Origin: Flavobacteriaceae bacterium
GTDB lineage: Bacteria; Bacteroidota; Bacteroidia; Flavobacteriales; Flavobacteriaceae
Assembly: GCA_029938265.1 (NCBI GenBank)
Contig: JAOZVI010000001.1
Coordinates: forward strand, 1 to 64,000
Direction of reading: 5' to 3'
DNA: 64,000 nucleotides
Part shown: piece after piece, positions 37,142-46,119 of the stretch
Position numbering within the stretch: position 1 is the first letter of the stretch
Layout of the letters: the number at the start of each line of letters is the position of its first letter
Position numbers and translations under genes: made by a program
Notes under the pieces: generated by a model
Databases searched by the model: none
Told to the model about the DNA's origin: nothing
Seen by the model: the letters and a program-made list of their open reading frames with translations, nothing else

Positions 37142-37723
37142 ATGAATGATCAAGATTATTTTGCTCATGAAACAGCTGTTATTGATGATAATTGTATCAT
37201 AGGAAAAGGAACAAAAATTTGGCATTTTAGTCATATCATGTCTGATTGCAAAATAGGGGAAGGTTGTAATATTGGACAAAATGTTGTTGTATCTCCAAAG
37301 GTTGTTTTAGGAAAAAATGTGAAAGTACAGAATAATGTTTCAATTTATACAGGTGTTATTTGTGAAGATGATGTTTTCTTAGGGCCATCTATGGTGTTCA
37401 CCAATGTAATTAATCCAAGAAGTGCTGTTATTCGTAAGGAAGAATATATGCAAACCATCGTTAAAAAAGGGGCCAGCATTGGCGCTAATGCAACTATAGT
37501 TTGTGGTAATGATATTGGTAAATTTTCATTTATAGGGGCAGGGGCGGTTGTTGTGAAAGAAGTTAAGCCTCATGCTTTAGTTGTTGGAAATCCTTCAAAA
37601 CAAATTGGTTGGATAAGTGAATATGGTCAAAGATTAAAATTTGATGAAAAAGGAGAAGCAATTTGTTCTGAAAGCAAAGAAAAATATTTTTTAAATAATG
37701 GCGTTGTAAATAAAATCGGTTAA
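37142..37723 (+). CDS. Hexapeptide-repeat acyltransferase (WlbB-like)
   Basis: A 193-residue left-handed beta-helix acyltransferase. The repeats start at AVIDDNCIIGKGTKIWHFSHIM and include KIGEGCNIGQNVVV and VKVQNNVSIYTGVICEDDVFLGPSM, with the long loop FTNVINPRSA. The C-terminus GNPSKQIGWISEYG matches the WlbB/FdtC group, which N-acetylates amino sugar nucleotides for surface polysaccharide. The catalytic His is likely in KIWHFSH. No sugar-nucleotide genes adjoin it here. Confidence 0.88.
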   Translation: MNDQDYFAHETAVIDDNCIIGKGTKIWHFSHIMSDCKIGEGCNIGQNVVVSPKVVLGKNVKVQNNVSIYTGVICEDDVFLGPSMVFTNVINPRSAVIRKEEYMQTIVKKGASIGANATIVCGNDIGKFSFIGAGAVVVKEVKPHALVVGNPSKQIGWISEYGQRLKFDEKGEAICSESKEKYFLNNGVVNKIG

Positions 37724-37728
37724 TTTTG
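37721..37728 (+). promoter_or_regulatory. Possible -7 box for the remB-like gene
   Basis: TAATTTTG matches TAnnTTTG and overlaps the stop codon of the acyltransferase gene. The remB-like start is 63 nt downstream. No good -33 is seen. Confidence 0.3.
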
Positions 37729-37791
37729 TAAAATAATTTTAACACAATTCCTTAATATTATCATTGTCTTTACAACATGAACTATTAACAG

Positions 37792-39897
37792 ATGAGAAAA
37801 ATACTACTACTAATTATTGTTGTCTTTATTTCTTTAAATATAAATGCTCAAATTGAAAAACCTCCTATATATCCTGGTTGCGAAAATATTGATATTAAGC
37901 AAATAGAAAAGTGTTTCTTTAATAAATTAGAATATAATGTTCATCAAAATTTTAAGACCCCTCAAAACGTAAAAGATGATCGTTTTCAAGGAAAAATAAA
38001 TATTGTATTTTCAATCACAGATAGAGGTATATTCAAAGTAATTTATGTTAAATCTGCTTATAAAGAATTAGAAGAAGAAGCTTTAAGAGTTTTTTCAAAT
38101 CTACCTCAGGTAATTCCTGCTAATTACGATGGAAGATCTGTTGATAAGCGCTATGCACTGCCTATAAATATACCTATTGAACCATACGAAGAAATTGAAA
38201 TATCTCAATATGTTGTTCCTCCGGTTGCAACCACTGTAATTGAACCCAAAGTAATAATAAAAGAAGATATAATAATTGAAGATAATTTTACTTCAATAAA
38301 TAAAGATACATTATTTCCAGAATTTTATAGTGAGTTAAATATACCCCTTACCCATCAGGAATACGATGAAATTATCTACTATCTGGATAAAGGCGAAAAT
38401 ACACATACTACTTTTAAACCTTTTTTATACAATGAAGTAAGGCCACAAGTTGACTTAAATGCTAAAAGAAGTGCAATTTTAAAAGACAAGAATACTTGGG
38501 CGGGCAGAAAATTATTTAATGAACATTTATTTTTGGTCAAAGGTAAGAATTACTGGTTTACCGTAAATCCTACTTTTGACTTACAAATCGGTAAAGATAA
38601 TTCTGATATTGATTTTACTTATAACAACACAAGAGCTTTTCAAATTCAAGGAGCTTTGGGTAAGAAATTTAGTTTTTCAAGTTCTTATTATGAAAGTCAG
38701 GGAAGATTTGCTCAATATGTTAATAAATGGACAAGACTTTATAATCCGATTATTGGTGCCAGTGCTGTGGTTCCCGGAAGAGGGAAGGCCAAAGGATTTA
38801 AAGAAGGTGGTTTTGATTATCCTGTAGCAGAAGCTTATTTGAGTTATACACCCAATAATTTTTTTAATTTTCAATTCGGTAATGGTAAGAATTTTATAGG
38901 TGATGGTTACCGGACTTTCTTTTTATCTGATGTAGCTTCATCCTACCCTTTTTTTAAAATCAGTACAAAATTTTGGAAGATCAAATATACAAATTTGTGG
39001 ATGTGGATGGATGATATTAGACGGACTTCTTCCGATGATGGAACGAATTTACGCAAATTTGTTGCTATGCACCATTTAAGCTGGAATATTACCAAAAATT
39101 TTAATCTAGGCTTATTTGAAGCAGTCATTACCAATGAAAATAGTTATCCAAATGGTTTTGATATTTCATTTTTTAATCCGATAATTTTTTACAGAGCAGT
39201 TGAATTTTCAAACGGAGGAGATTTTAGTGGGAATGTACAAGTAGGTTTGAATATGAAATATAAAATAAATGATCAAATTTCAATTTATAACCAATTCTTA
39301 GTAGATGAACTGACTGTTAGTAGAGTTTTTGATGGCAGTGGATATATTGGTAACAAATTTGCTATTCAACTAGGTGCTAAGTATTACAATGCCTTTAAAA
39401 TTGATAATTTGATGTTACAGGGTGAATTTAACTGGGCAAGACCATACACTTTCTCTCATGCTGAAACAACCCTAAATTCAGGCCATTATAATCAACCCAT
39501 TTCTCACATGTGGGGTGCTAATTTTTGGGAATTTGTTGGTATCACCAGATATTCAAAAAATCGTTGGTTTGCCAATGCAAAAATAATAATTGGTGAAAAA
39601 GGTTATGATTTTCAAAATTCAGATATTAATTATGGAGGTGATATCTATCGTTCTTATAATGATGAAACTTCTGAAACAGGAAACGAAGTTGGACAAGGAA
39701 ATACTACAAAGATTTTTATAGGTGATATCCAAGCTGGATGGATACTAAATCCTGCTACTAACCTACAGATTTTTAGTGGTTTTACTTACCGAAGTTTTTC
39801 ACCATATCAAACCAGTAGTAAATTTAATGAAGACAACACAACCTGGTTTACAATTGGATTAAGATCAAGTTTATTTAATTGGTATTTTGATAATTAA
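37792..39897 (+). CDS. remB: RemB-like gliding motility outer-membrane protein with TonB-like N-domain
   Basis: A 701-residue exported protein. The signal peptide ends at NINAQ (about 20). Residues about 23-130 form a TonB C-terminal-like domain that starts PPIYPGCENI and ends YALPINIPIE, paralogous to the end of TonB at 32986-33705. The remaining 550 residues look like an outer-membrane beta-barrel rich in aromatic strands (FSFSSSYYESQGRFAQY, NFIGDGYRTFFLSD) and end in FNWYFDN. This matches proteins I know as gliding motility protein RemB in Flavobacterium; the name is from memory. The gene overlaps the convergent DUF5686 gene at the stop codons. Confidence 0.7.
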   Translation: MRKILLLIIVVFISLNINAQIEKPPIYPGCENIDIKQIEKCFFNKLEYNVHQNFKTPQNVKDDRFQGKINIVFSITDRGIFKVIYVKSAYKELEEEALRVFSNLPQVIPANYDGRSVDKRYALPINIPIEPYEEIEISQYVVPPVATTVIEPKVIIKEDIIIEDNFTSINKDTLFPEFYSELNIPLTHQEYDEIIYYLDKGENTHTTFKPFLYNEVRPQVDLNAKRSAILKDKNTWAGRKLFNEHLFLVKGKNYWFTVNPTFDLQIGKDNSDIDFTYNNTRAFQIQGALGKKFSFSSSYYESQGRFAQYVNKWTRLYNPIIGASAVVPGRGKAKGFKEGGFDYPVAEAYLSYTPNNFFNFQFGNGKNFIGDGYRTFFLSDVASSYPFFKISTKFWKIKYTNLWMWMDDIRRTSSDDGTNLRKFVAMHHLSWNITKNFNLGLFEAVITNENSYPNGFDISFFNPIIFYRAVEFSNGGDFSGNVQVGLNMKYKINDQISIYNQFLVDELTVSRVFDGSGYIGNKFAIQLGAKYYNAFKIDNLMLQGEFNWARPYTFSHAETTLNSGHYNQPISHMWGANFWEFVGITRYSKNRWFANAKIIIGEKGYDFQNSDINYGGDIYRSYNDETSETGNEVGQGNTTKIFIGDIQAGWILNPATNLQIFSGFTYRSFSPYQTSSKFNEDNTTWFTIGLRSSLFNWYFDN

Positions 39898-42380
39898 AAA
39901 TAAAAGCCTATTCCTCCTTTAACAGCAAAATTAGTTGCATTTGGAACATCTCTATAATTTCCTCTAAAAGAAAAATCAATTCTTAAAAGCTTAAATATGT
40001 TACCTACACCCACATGGTATTCCCAATACAATCTATCAGGTGCTACATAATCAACACTAGAAGCATTAATGGCTTTATTCTCATCCGAAATTGAGCCTGC
40101 TACACCCCTAATCCCAATAATTTCTCGTAATTGAAATTTTCTTAAAAGTGGAATCTTTGAAAATAATCTTCCATTAAAATTATGTTCTAAATGTAGAGAT
40201 GTATATTGATTGGTTACAAATTCATAATAATCTAATAAATCAAAAATCCTTCGCGCTGTAACATAAGTTTGATTTCCCGGAACTACATTTAATAATAGTA
40301 AAGGAACAGTATTGAACGTTTTACCCATTTCAAAATACAATTTAGATTTTCCAATAAGACCCAATTGTAAGGGTTGTTCATAGTAAAATTGTAACTTATG
40401 ATAATCAAAATTACTATCAAAAACACCTTTTATTCCTTTGGTATAACTTAAATAAAATGTGGGAAATCTTCCTTGTCTGTTACCTCCTTGGTCAACTCCT
40501 AATCCCCAGGGCTTACGACCAGGTGTATATTTAAAAGCAATACTTAATTCGGTTTGTTTTACTTCAGATTGTATATTGCCATTTTCATCATAATAATCAA
40601 CACTAAACACTTCTGTATTAGCAGATTTTAATGTTTTAAAAGTTGATCCTACCCTTATCTCAAGATTTTTTAAAGGTTCAATTGATAATTTAGCATTTGT
40701 TATATGAACATCAGAAAGTTTTTCATTATCTCCCCTTGTAAATATTGATGTAGTATTAAAATTTCTTTCCAAAACATCATTTGATGTCGTCATACTTACC
40801 CCTAATTGTTCTATATCACGCCGGTTTCCTAACGAAACTATTATTCTATTTCTTTTCGTAAGTAACCATTTCCCTTCAACTCCGTATTTAAATTTTTTAT
40901 CTTTAAAACCATAAGCTACAAATCCATTTACACGCCAGGGATCTGATTTTGTGAAATACGTTCTTCCTCCTAATCTCAATCTCAACCCTTCAATATCATT
41001 ATAGCCAACAGTGGAGAAAATCGGACCCCAATCAAAACCATTCATAAAATTCCAATACCCAGAAGTCAATATTTCTGAAATATCTGTCAATTCTTTAAAA
41101 CGTTTAACTGTTTGTAATGTATCCAACATTTCATAAATACCAACCTCATCTTTATTTAACCTTTCTAGTCGATTTTGATTCCAGTAATCATCATTTTTAT
41201 GATAAATTTCTTCACTATGGCTTACATCTGGTTTATAATATTCATTCGGTCTTTTTACATTAAATACGTGATTATCATAAAGCGTTGTTCTTTTTCCGTA
41301 AACACCTTTAGATATATCTTTACTATTCAATGAAAAATCACTCATAAAATGATCTCTTTTCAATAAAAATATGCTGTCATTTATTACCTCAAATTCTTGT
41401 TCAATATAAATATCTTTTACCCAATTTATGTTGGCACTTTTGCTTGCATCCATTTGAATTTCTTTTATTGCAAAAGTTGTATCATTTACCCAAAAATCAC
41501 CTTTAAAAGTTAATTCGTTTTTCCGGCGAGGATAAAAGATAATGTTAAAACACCATTTACTATCAATATAGGCACTATCAACAAGAGCATAATTGTAAAA
41601 CTGAGGACCAAGTTTAGAGAGTGGGCTTGTAAAACTCTTATTGAAAAATTTTATATAATTATCATAGATATTATATTCTACATATAACTGTTTTATAAAC
41701 GCTATAAGTCCTTGATTATCCTGAAAACCTGAATTTTTATTTGCAATAAGTTTTTCATTAATTTTTTTTGGTACTGTATTATTTCCGTAAATTTTATATA
41801 CTGTTTCATTAATAAAAATTGGCAGATATGCTTTTCCTGTAACAGTTGATGTATCAATATGGTCAAAAATAAATTCCATTCCGTTAAAAACCTTATTGTT
41901 TTTTAGTTTTTCATCAACATTATTTAAATCAAATTCTATCTTCTCATATTTATCTAACTCATATTGATTGTATAAATGAAGTCCGTTTTCTCTTTTTTTT
42001 CTCCAAATCTTTTTTAAGATGGCTATAGCCGGATTACCTTTATTTTTAATTCTACCAGAATAAACTGTTACTTCTTTTAGCGTTCCAAAATCTTCTTTTA
42101 AAGTAATATCTATATTTAAATTTTCTCTCTTTAATGGAATTATTTTACTTTTATAACCCAAAAAGGAAACTACTAAATTTGGATAAAAAGTGTCTGATTG
42201 TATATAAAATTTGCCATTCTCATCAGATACCACACCAATAATAGAACCTTGAAAAATCACATTTGCAAAAGGTATAGGTTGCTTATCTTCCCCAATAACA
42301 ACACCGCTTACTTTAACTTGTGCACTTAAGTTAAAAAGCGTAAATAATACTATTAAAGGAAGTATCTGTTTATTGAGCAT
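39894..42380 (-). CDS. DUF5686 outer-membrane protein with carboxypeptidase-regulatory-like domain
   Basis: An 828-residue protein with a signal peptide ending near LSAQ (about 20). A CarboxypepD_reg-like beta-sandwich follows (about 22-105; VSGVVIGEDKQPIPFANV), then a DUF5686-type region containing repeated beta strands and ending in VKGGIGFYF, a C-terminal Phe typical of outer-membrane barrels. Function is unknown; such proteins are common in Bacteroidota. It is transcribed in the same direction as pdhB, but a hairpin lies between them. Confidence 0.82.
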   Translation of the reverse strand: MLNKQILPLIVLFTLFNLSAQVKVSGVVIGEDKQPIPFANVIFQGSIIGVVSDENGKFYIQSDTFYPNLVVSFLGYKSKIIPLKRENLNIDITLKEDFGTLKEVTVYSGRIKNKGNPAIAILKKIWRKKRENGLHLYNQYELDKYEKIEFDLNNVDEKLKNNKVFNGMEFIFDHIDTSTVTGKAYLPIFINETVYKIYGNNTVPKKINEKLIANKNSGFQDNQGLIAFIKQLYVEYNIYDNYIKFFNKSFTSPLSKLGPQFYNYALVDSAYIDSKWCFNIIFYPRRKNELTFKGDFWVNDTTFAIKEIQMDASKSANINWVKDIYIEQEFEVINDSIFLLKRDHFMSDFSLNSKDISKGVYGKRTTLYDNHVFNVKRPNEYYKPDVSHSEEIYHKNDDYWNQNRLERLNKDEVGIYEMLDTLQTVKRFKELTDISEILTSGYWNFMNGFDWGPIFSTVGYNDIEGLRLRLGGRTYFTKSDPWRVNGFVAYGFKDKKFKYGVEGKWLLTKRNRIIVSLGNRRDIEQLGVSMTTSNDVLERNFNTTSIFTRGDNEKLSDVHITNAKLSIEPLKNLEIRVGSTFKTLKSANTEVFSVDYYDENGNIQSEVKQTELSIAFKYTPGRKPWGLGVDQGGNRQGRFPTFYLSYTKGIKGVFDSNFDYHKLQFYYEQPLQLGLIGKSKLYFEMGKTFNTVPLLLLNVVPGNQTYVTARRIFDLLDYYEFVTNQYTSLHLEHNFNGRLFSKIPLLRKFQLREIIGIRGVAGSISDENKAINASSVDYVAPDRLYWEYHVGVGNIFKLLRIDFSFRGNYRDVPNATNFAVKGGIGFYF

Positions 42381-42393
42381 ATGATAACATAAT

Positions 42394-42418
42394 AAAAAAA
42401 CCTTTCTTTATTGAAAGG
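42394..42418 (-). terminator. Short terminator after pdhB
   Basis: CCTTTC (42401-42406) pairs with GAAAGG (42413-42418) around TTTATT, and the A-run before it gives seven T on the minus strand. The stem is short (6 bp). Confidence 0.5.
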
Positions 42419-42477
42419 AAAATTATTAATTGCAAATTAATTATTTTTGATTTAATTGCACTTTTATATTTTAAAAA

Positions 42478-43458
42478 TTACTGTTTATACAATACCTTCT
42501 TAACAGCCTTTACAACATCATCGGCATTAGGTAACCATTCTTTTAATAAAACAGGTGAAAAAGGAGCGGGTGTATCAGCAGTTGTAATTCTTTGAATTGG
42601 AGCGTCTAAATAATCAAATACGTTTTCTTGTACTTGATATGTAATTTCACTTGAAACACTTGCAAAAGGCCATGCTTCTTCAAGAATTACCAAGCGGTTT
42701 GTTTTTTTTACAGAATTAAAAATTGTATCAAAATCCATTGGCCTCACAGTACGCAGATCAATTATTTCAACAGAAATACCTTCTCTATCTAAAATATCAG
42801 CTGCTTTGAAAGCTTCTTTTATTATTTTACCAAATGAAACGACTGTAACATCTGTCCCTTCTTTTTTTACATCAGCAACACCAATTGGCAAAATATATTC
42901 GCCTTCAGGAACTTCACCTTTATCACCGTACATTTGTTCTGATTCCATAAAAATAACCGGATCATCATCACGAATTGCTGCTTTTAACAAGCCTTTTGCA
43001 TCATATGGAGTAGATGGTACAACAACTTTTAAACCAGGTGTATTGGCATACCAATTTTCAAATGCTTGTGAATGTGTTGCAGCCAATTGGCCAGCAGAAC
43101 CTGTTGGTCCTCTAAAAACAATGGGGCAATTAAATTGTCCGCCAGACATTTGACGTATTTTTGCAGCATTATTAATAATTTGATCTATGCCAACTAAAGA
43201 AAAATTGAAGGTCATATATTCAACTATTGGTCGGTTACCATTCATAGCAGACCCTACTGCAATTCCGGAAAAACCTAACTCCGCAATTGGTGTATCAATA
43301 ACTCGTTTTGCACCAAATTCATCTAACATTCCTTTTGATGCTTTATAGGCACCATTATATTCAGCAACTTCTTCACCTAGTAGATAAACTGATTCATCTC
43401 TACGCATTTCTTCACTCATTGCCTCCGCTATCGCTTCTCTAAATTGTAATACTTTCAT
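42478..43458 (-). CDS. pdhB: Pyruvate dehydrogenase E1 component beta subunit
   Basis: A 326-residue transketolase-like subunit (325-335 is usual). The start MKVLQFREAIAEAMSEEMRRDE, the EYMTFNFS and GPTGSAGQLAATHSQ segments and EEAWPFASVSSEI are diagnostic of the E1 beta subunit. With E1 alpha it binds thiamine diphosphate and decarboxylates pyruvate. The alpha subunit and E2 are not in the window, so the complex is encoded at split loci. Confidence 0.95.
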   Translation of the reverse strand: MKVLQFREAIAEAMSEEMRRDESVYLLGEEVAEYNGAYKASKGMLDEFGAKRVIDTPIAELGFSGIAVGSAMNGNRPIVEYMTFNFSLVGIDQIINNAAKIRQMSGGQFNCPIVFRGPTGSAGQLAATHSQAFENWYANTPGLKVVVPSTPYDAKGLLKAAIRDDDPVIFMESEQMYGDKGEVPEGEYILPIGVADVKKEGTDVTVVSFGKIIKEAFKAADILDREGISVEIIDLRTVRPMDFDTIFNSVKKTNRLVILEEAWPFASVSSEITYQVQENVFDYLDAPIQRITTADTPAPFSPVLLKEWLPNADDVVKAVKKVLYKQ

Positions 43459-43505
43459 TTTTCTATATATATCTGTTTGCTTAATCTAAATATTTTGAAG
43501 GTTTG

Positions 43506-43513
43506 CAAAATTA
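43506..43513 (-). promoter_or_regulatory. -7 promoter box for pdhB
   Basis: On the minus strand it reads TAATTTTG, a TAnnTTTG match, 47 nt upstream of the pdhB start. No clear -33. Confidence 0.4.
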
Positions 43514-43600
43514 AGGAAATTTTATAAAACATTTATCTGCTTAAATAAATTTAAAATTAAATTTTATTATGCATGCATAGTATTTATCAAAAAAATATAT

Positions 43601-43608
43601 TACCTTCG
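43601..43608 (+). promoter_or_regulatory. -7-like box for etfBA
   Basis: TACCTTCG differs from TAnnTTTG at one base and is 27 nt before the etfB ATG. Confidence 0.35.
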
Positions 43609-43635
43609 TAACTTATAATATTTAATATAGTAAAA

Positions 43636-44382
43636 ATGAAAATATTAGTATGTATTAGTCATGTTCCTGACACGACTTCTAAAATTAATTTTACTGAAGA
43701 TAACACTAAATTTGACAGTAATGGAGTTCAATTTGTTATAAATCCTCATGATGAGTTTGTGTTAACTCGTGCTATGTGGTTTAAAGAAAAACAAGGTGCC
43801 TCAATAACTGTTGTAAATGTTGGAAATATTTCTACTGAACCAACACTGCGCAAGGCTTTAGCCATTGGTGCAGATGATGCAATTAGAGTCAATACTGAAG
43901 CTACTGATGGTTTCTACGTTGCAAAACAATTGGCAGAAGTTATCAAAAATGGTGGTTATGATCTGATCATGGCCGGTAAAGAATCAATGGATTATAACGG
44001 GGGTATGGTTCCCGGAATGACCGCTTCAATTTTAGATTATAATTTTGTTAATGCGTGTATAGGTATTGAAATTGAAGGAAATAAAGCTACAGTAACTCGT
44101 GATATTGATGGTGGGAAAGAAATATTAAGCACTGAACTACCTCTAGTGATCGGTGGTCAAAAAGGCCTGGTTGAAGACAAAGATCTGAGAATCCCTAATA
44201 TGAGAGGAATTATGATGGCTCGAAAAAAACCATTGAAAGTTGTTGAACCTGTAGATTTCGATCCAACTACAGTTATTACTGATTTTGAAAAACCAACTCC
44301 AAAATCAAATTGTAAAATTATTGATGCCGATAAGGTTGAAGAATTAGTTGATTTATTACACAATGAAGCTAAAGTGATTTAA
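43636..44382 (+). CDS. etfB: Electron transfer flavoprotein subunit beta
   Basis: A 248-residue ETF beta subunit that binds AMP and accepts electrons from acyl-CoA dehydrogenases. The start MKILVCISHVPDT, the DEFVLTRAMWFKE helix, the conserved GKESMDYNGGMVPGMTASILD (about 115-135) and PNMRGIMMARKKPL near 186-199 are typical. Followed 17 nt later by etfA; no dehydrogenase or ETF:quinone oxidoreductase lies next to them. Confidence 0.96.
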   Translation: MKILVCISHVPDTTSKINFTEDNTKFDSNGVQFVINPHDEFVLTRAMWFKEKQGASITVVNVGNISTEPTLRKALAIGADDAIRVNTEATDGFYVAKQLAEVIKNGGYDLIMAGKESMDYNGGMVPGMTASILDYNFVNACIGIEIEGNKATVTRDIDGGKEILSTELPLVIGGQKGLVEDKDLRIPNMRGIMMARKKPLKVVEPVDFDPTTVITDFEKPTPKSNCKIIDADKVEELVDLLHNEAKVI

Positions 44383-44399
44383 TTAATAAAAAATAAAAT

Positions 44400-45365
44400 A
44401 TGTCTGTTTTAGTATTTGCCGATAATTCGGGTGGAAAATTTAAAAAAAATGCATTAGAAGTTACTTCTTATGGAAAAAAAGTAGCCGAAATAGCTCAAAG
44501 CAATTTGGTTGTTTTAACCATTAATGCAAGTGACGTTTCGGAATTATCAAATTTCGGTGCAGAAAAAATAATAAAGGTTAATGATGACAAATTAAAGAAC
44601 TTTAATGCTAAAGCCTATGCTGATGTTATCAAACAAGTTGCCTTAAAAGAAGGTTCTGATACTATTATCATCGATTCTAGTACTGATGGAATATATCTCG
44701 CTCCCATAGTTGCTGTAAATTTAGATGCGGGTTATGCTTCAAATACTGTTAGCGTTCCAAATTCAATTGCTCCTTTTATAGTTAAACGTAAAGTTTTTTC
44801 ATCAAAAGCATTTGATCACACTGAAATTAAAACAACCAATAAAGTTATTGGTCTATCAAAAAATTCATTTGGTTTGGTAGAAAATAAGGTTAATACCGTT
44901 GAAGAAGAATTTAGTCCTTCATTATCTGATAAAGATTTTAATGTAGTTGTTACTTCAGTAGAAAAAACAACCGGAAAAGTAACTATTGCTGATGCTGATA
45001 TTGTTGTTTCAGGAGGTAGAGGATTAAAGGGCCCTGAAAACTGGGGAATGATAGAAGAGTTAACCGAAGTTTTAGGAGCAGCGATTGCCTGTTCTAAACC
45101 TGTTGCTGATTTAGGATGGAGACCGCATAGTGAACACGTAGGACAAACCGGTAAACCTGTTGCATCAAATTTATATATTGCAATTGGTATATCAGGTGCC
45201 ATTCAACATTTGGCTGGTGTTAATTCATCAAAAGTTAAAGTTGTAATTAATACTGATCCTGAAGCTCCTTTTTTCAAAGCTGCTGATTATGGTATTGTTG
45301 GTGATGCATTTGAAGTTGTTCCTAAATTAATTGAAAAATTAAAAGAATTTAAAGGAAATCAATAA
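44400..45365 (+). CDS. etfA: Electron transfer flavoprotein subunit alpha
   Basis: A 321-residue ETF alpha subunit, FAD-binding. The C-terminal domain has the FAD motifs VSGGRGLKGPENW (about 202-214), the DLGWRPHSEHVGQTGKPVASNLYIAIGISGAIQH region and a closing INTDPEAPFFKAADYGIVGD. It pairs with etfB in an operon and transfers electrons from beta-oxidation or amino-acid oxidation to the quinone pool. Confidence 0.96.
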   Translation: MSVLVFADNSGGKFKKNALEVTSYGKKVAEIAQSNLVVLTINASDVSELSNFGAEKIIKVNDDKLKNFNAKAYADVIKQVALKEGSDTIIIDSSTDGIYLAPIVAVNLDAGYASNTVSVPNSIAPFIVKRKVFSSKAFDHTEIKTTNKVIGLSKNSFGLVENKVNTVEEEFSPSLSDKDFNVVVTSVEKTTGKVTIADADIVVSGGRGLKGPENWGMIEELTEVLGAAIACSKPVADLGWRPHSEHVGQTGKPVASNLYIAIGISGAIQHLAGVNSSKVKVVINTDPEAPFFKAADYGIVGDAFEVVPKLIEKLKEFKGNQ

Positions 45366-45399
45366 GTAAATCATATTTTTTAGTAAATTGTGCCTTTAA

Positions 45400-45452
45400 A
45401 AGACTGTTTGAATTTTTGGACCAAATATGTCCTTAATTTTAACAGTTTTTTT
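45400..45452 (+). terminator. Probable terminator after etfA
   Basis: A short inner stem GGAC/GTCC (45418-45432) is flanked by imperfect outer pairing of ACTGTT and AACAGT, then seven T. The structure is imperfect. Confidence 0.4.
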
Positions 45453-45483
45453 AATTTATATTAATTAATCTTTCATTAAATAA

Positions 45484-46101
45484 GTGAGTTTAGTTCGATT
45501 AAATATTAAAGGAATTTCCTACAGTCAAACACAAAGCGGGGCTTATGCCTTAGTTTTGAGTGAAATGGAAGGAGAACGCACCTTGCCAATCATAATAGGT
45601 GCTTTTGAAGCTCAATCAATTGCTATTGCATTAGAAAAAGAAATCAAACCGCCAAGACCTCTAACACATGATCTGTTTAAAACTTTTGCCGACAGGTTCA
45701 ATATCATTATCAAACAGGTAATCATTCATAAATTAGTAGATGGTGTGTTCTATTCTAGTTTAATCTGCGAATTTGATAAAACAGAAGAAATAATTGACGC
45801 CAGAACTTCAGATGCTATAGCTCTTGCCATAAGGTTTAACGCTCCTATCTTTACTTTTGAAAATATTTTAGACAAAGCAGGTATTATTCTAAAACTTAAA
45901 GATCAAACCAAATTAGAACAATCAAAATTTAAAATGGAAGATTTAGTAGCTGATATTGAAGAAAATGAAGATGTAGAAGAATCAACATTTGATAAAGAGA
46001 GTTTAGAAGAATTAAATAGGCAATTAGAACAAGCTGTTTCAAATGAAAATTATGAATTGGCTGCTAAAATAAGAGATGAGATCTCAAAACGCGAAAAATA
46101 A
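45484..46101 (+). CDS. Bifunctional-nuclease-family (DUF151) protein with UVR motif
   Basis: A 205-residue protein. Residues about 1-135 are a BFN/DUF151 domain (LPIIIGAFEAQSIAIALE, then DARTSDAIALAIRFNAPIF), known from proteins with DNase/RNase activity. Residues about 165-205 form a UvrB/UvrC-type UVR motif (LEELNRQLEQAVSNENYELAAKIRDEI), a coiled-coil interaction motif. The start is GTG 45484; no ATG gives a full domain. The same fusion is usual in flavobacteria. It is followed 18 nt later by nupG. Confidence 0.87.
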   Translation: MSLVRLNIKGISYSQTQSGAYALVLSEMEGERTLPIIIGAFEAQSIAIALEKEIKPPRPLTHDLFKTFADRFNIIIKQVIIHKLVDGVFYSSLICEFDKTEEIIDARTSDAIALAIRFNAPIFTFENILDKAGIILKLKDQTKLEQSKFKMEDLVADIEENEDVEESTFDKESLEELNRQLEQAVSNENYELAAKIRDEISKREK

Positions 46102-46119
46102 AAACTACACCTCTACATT

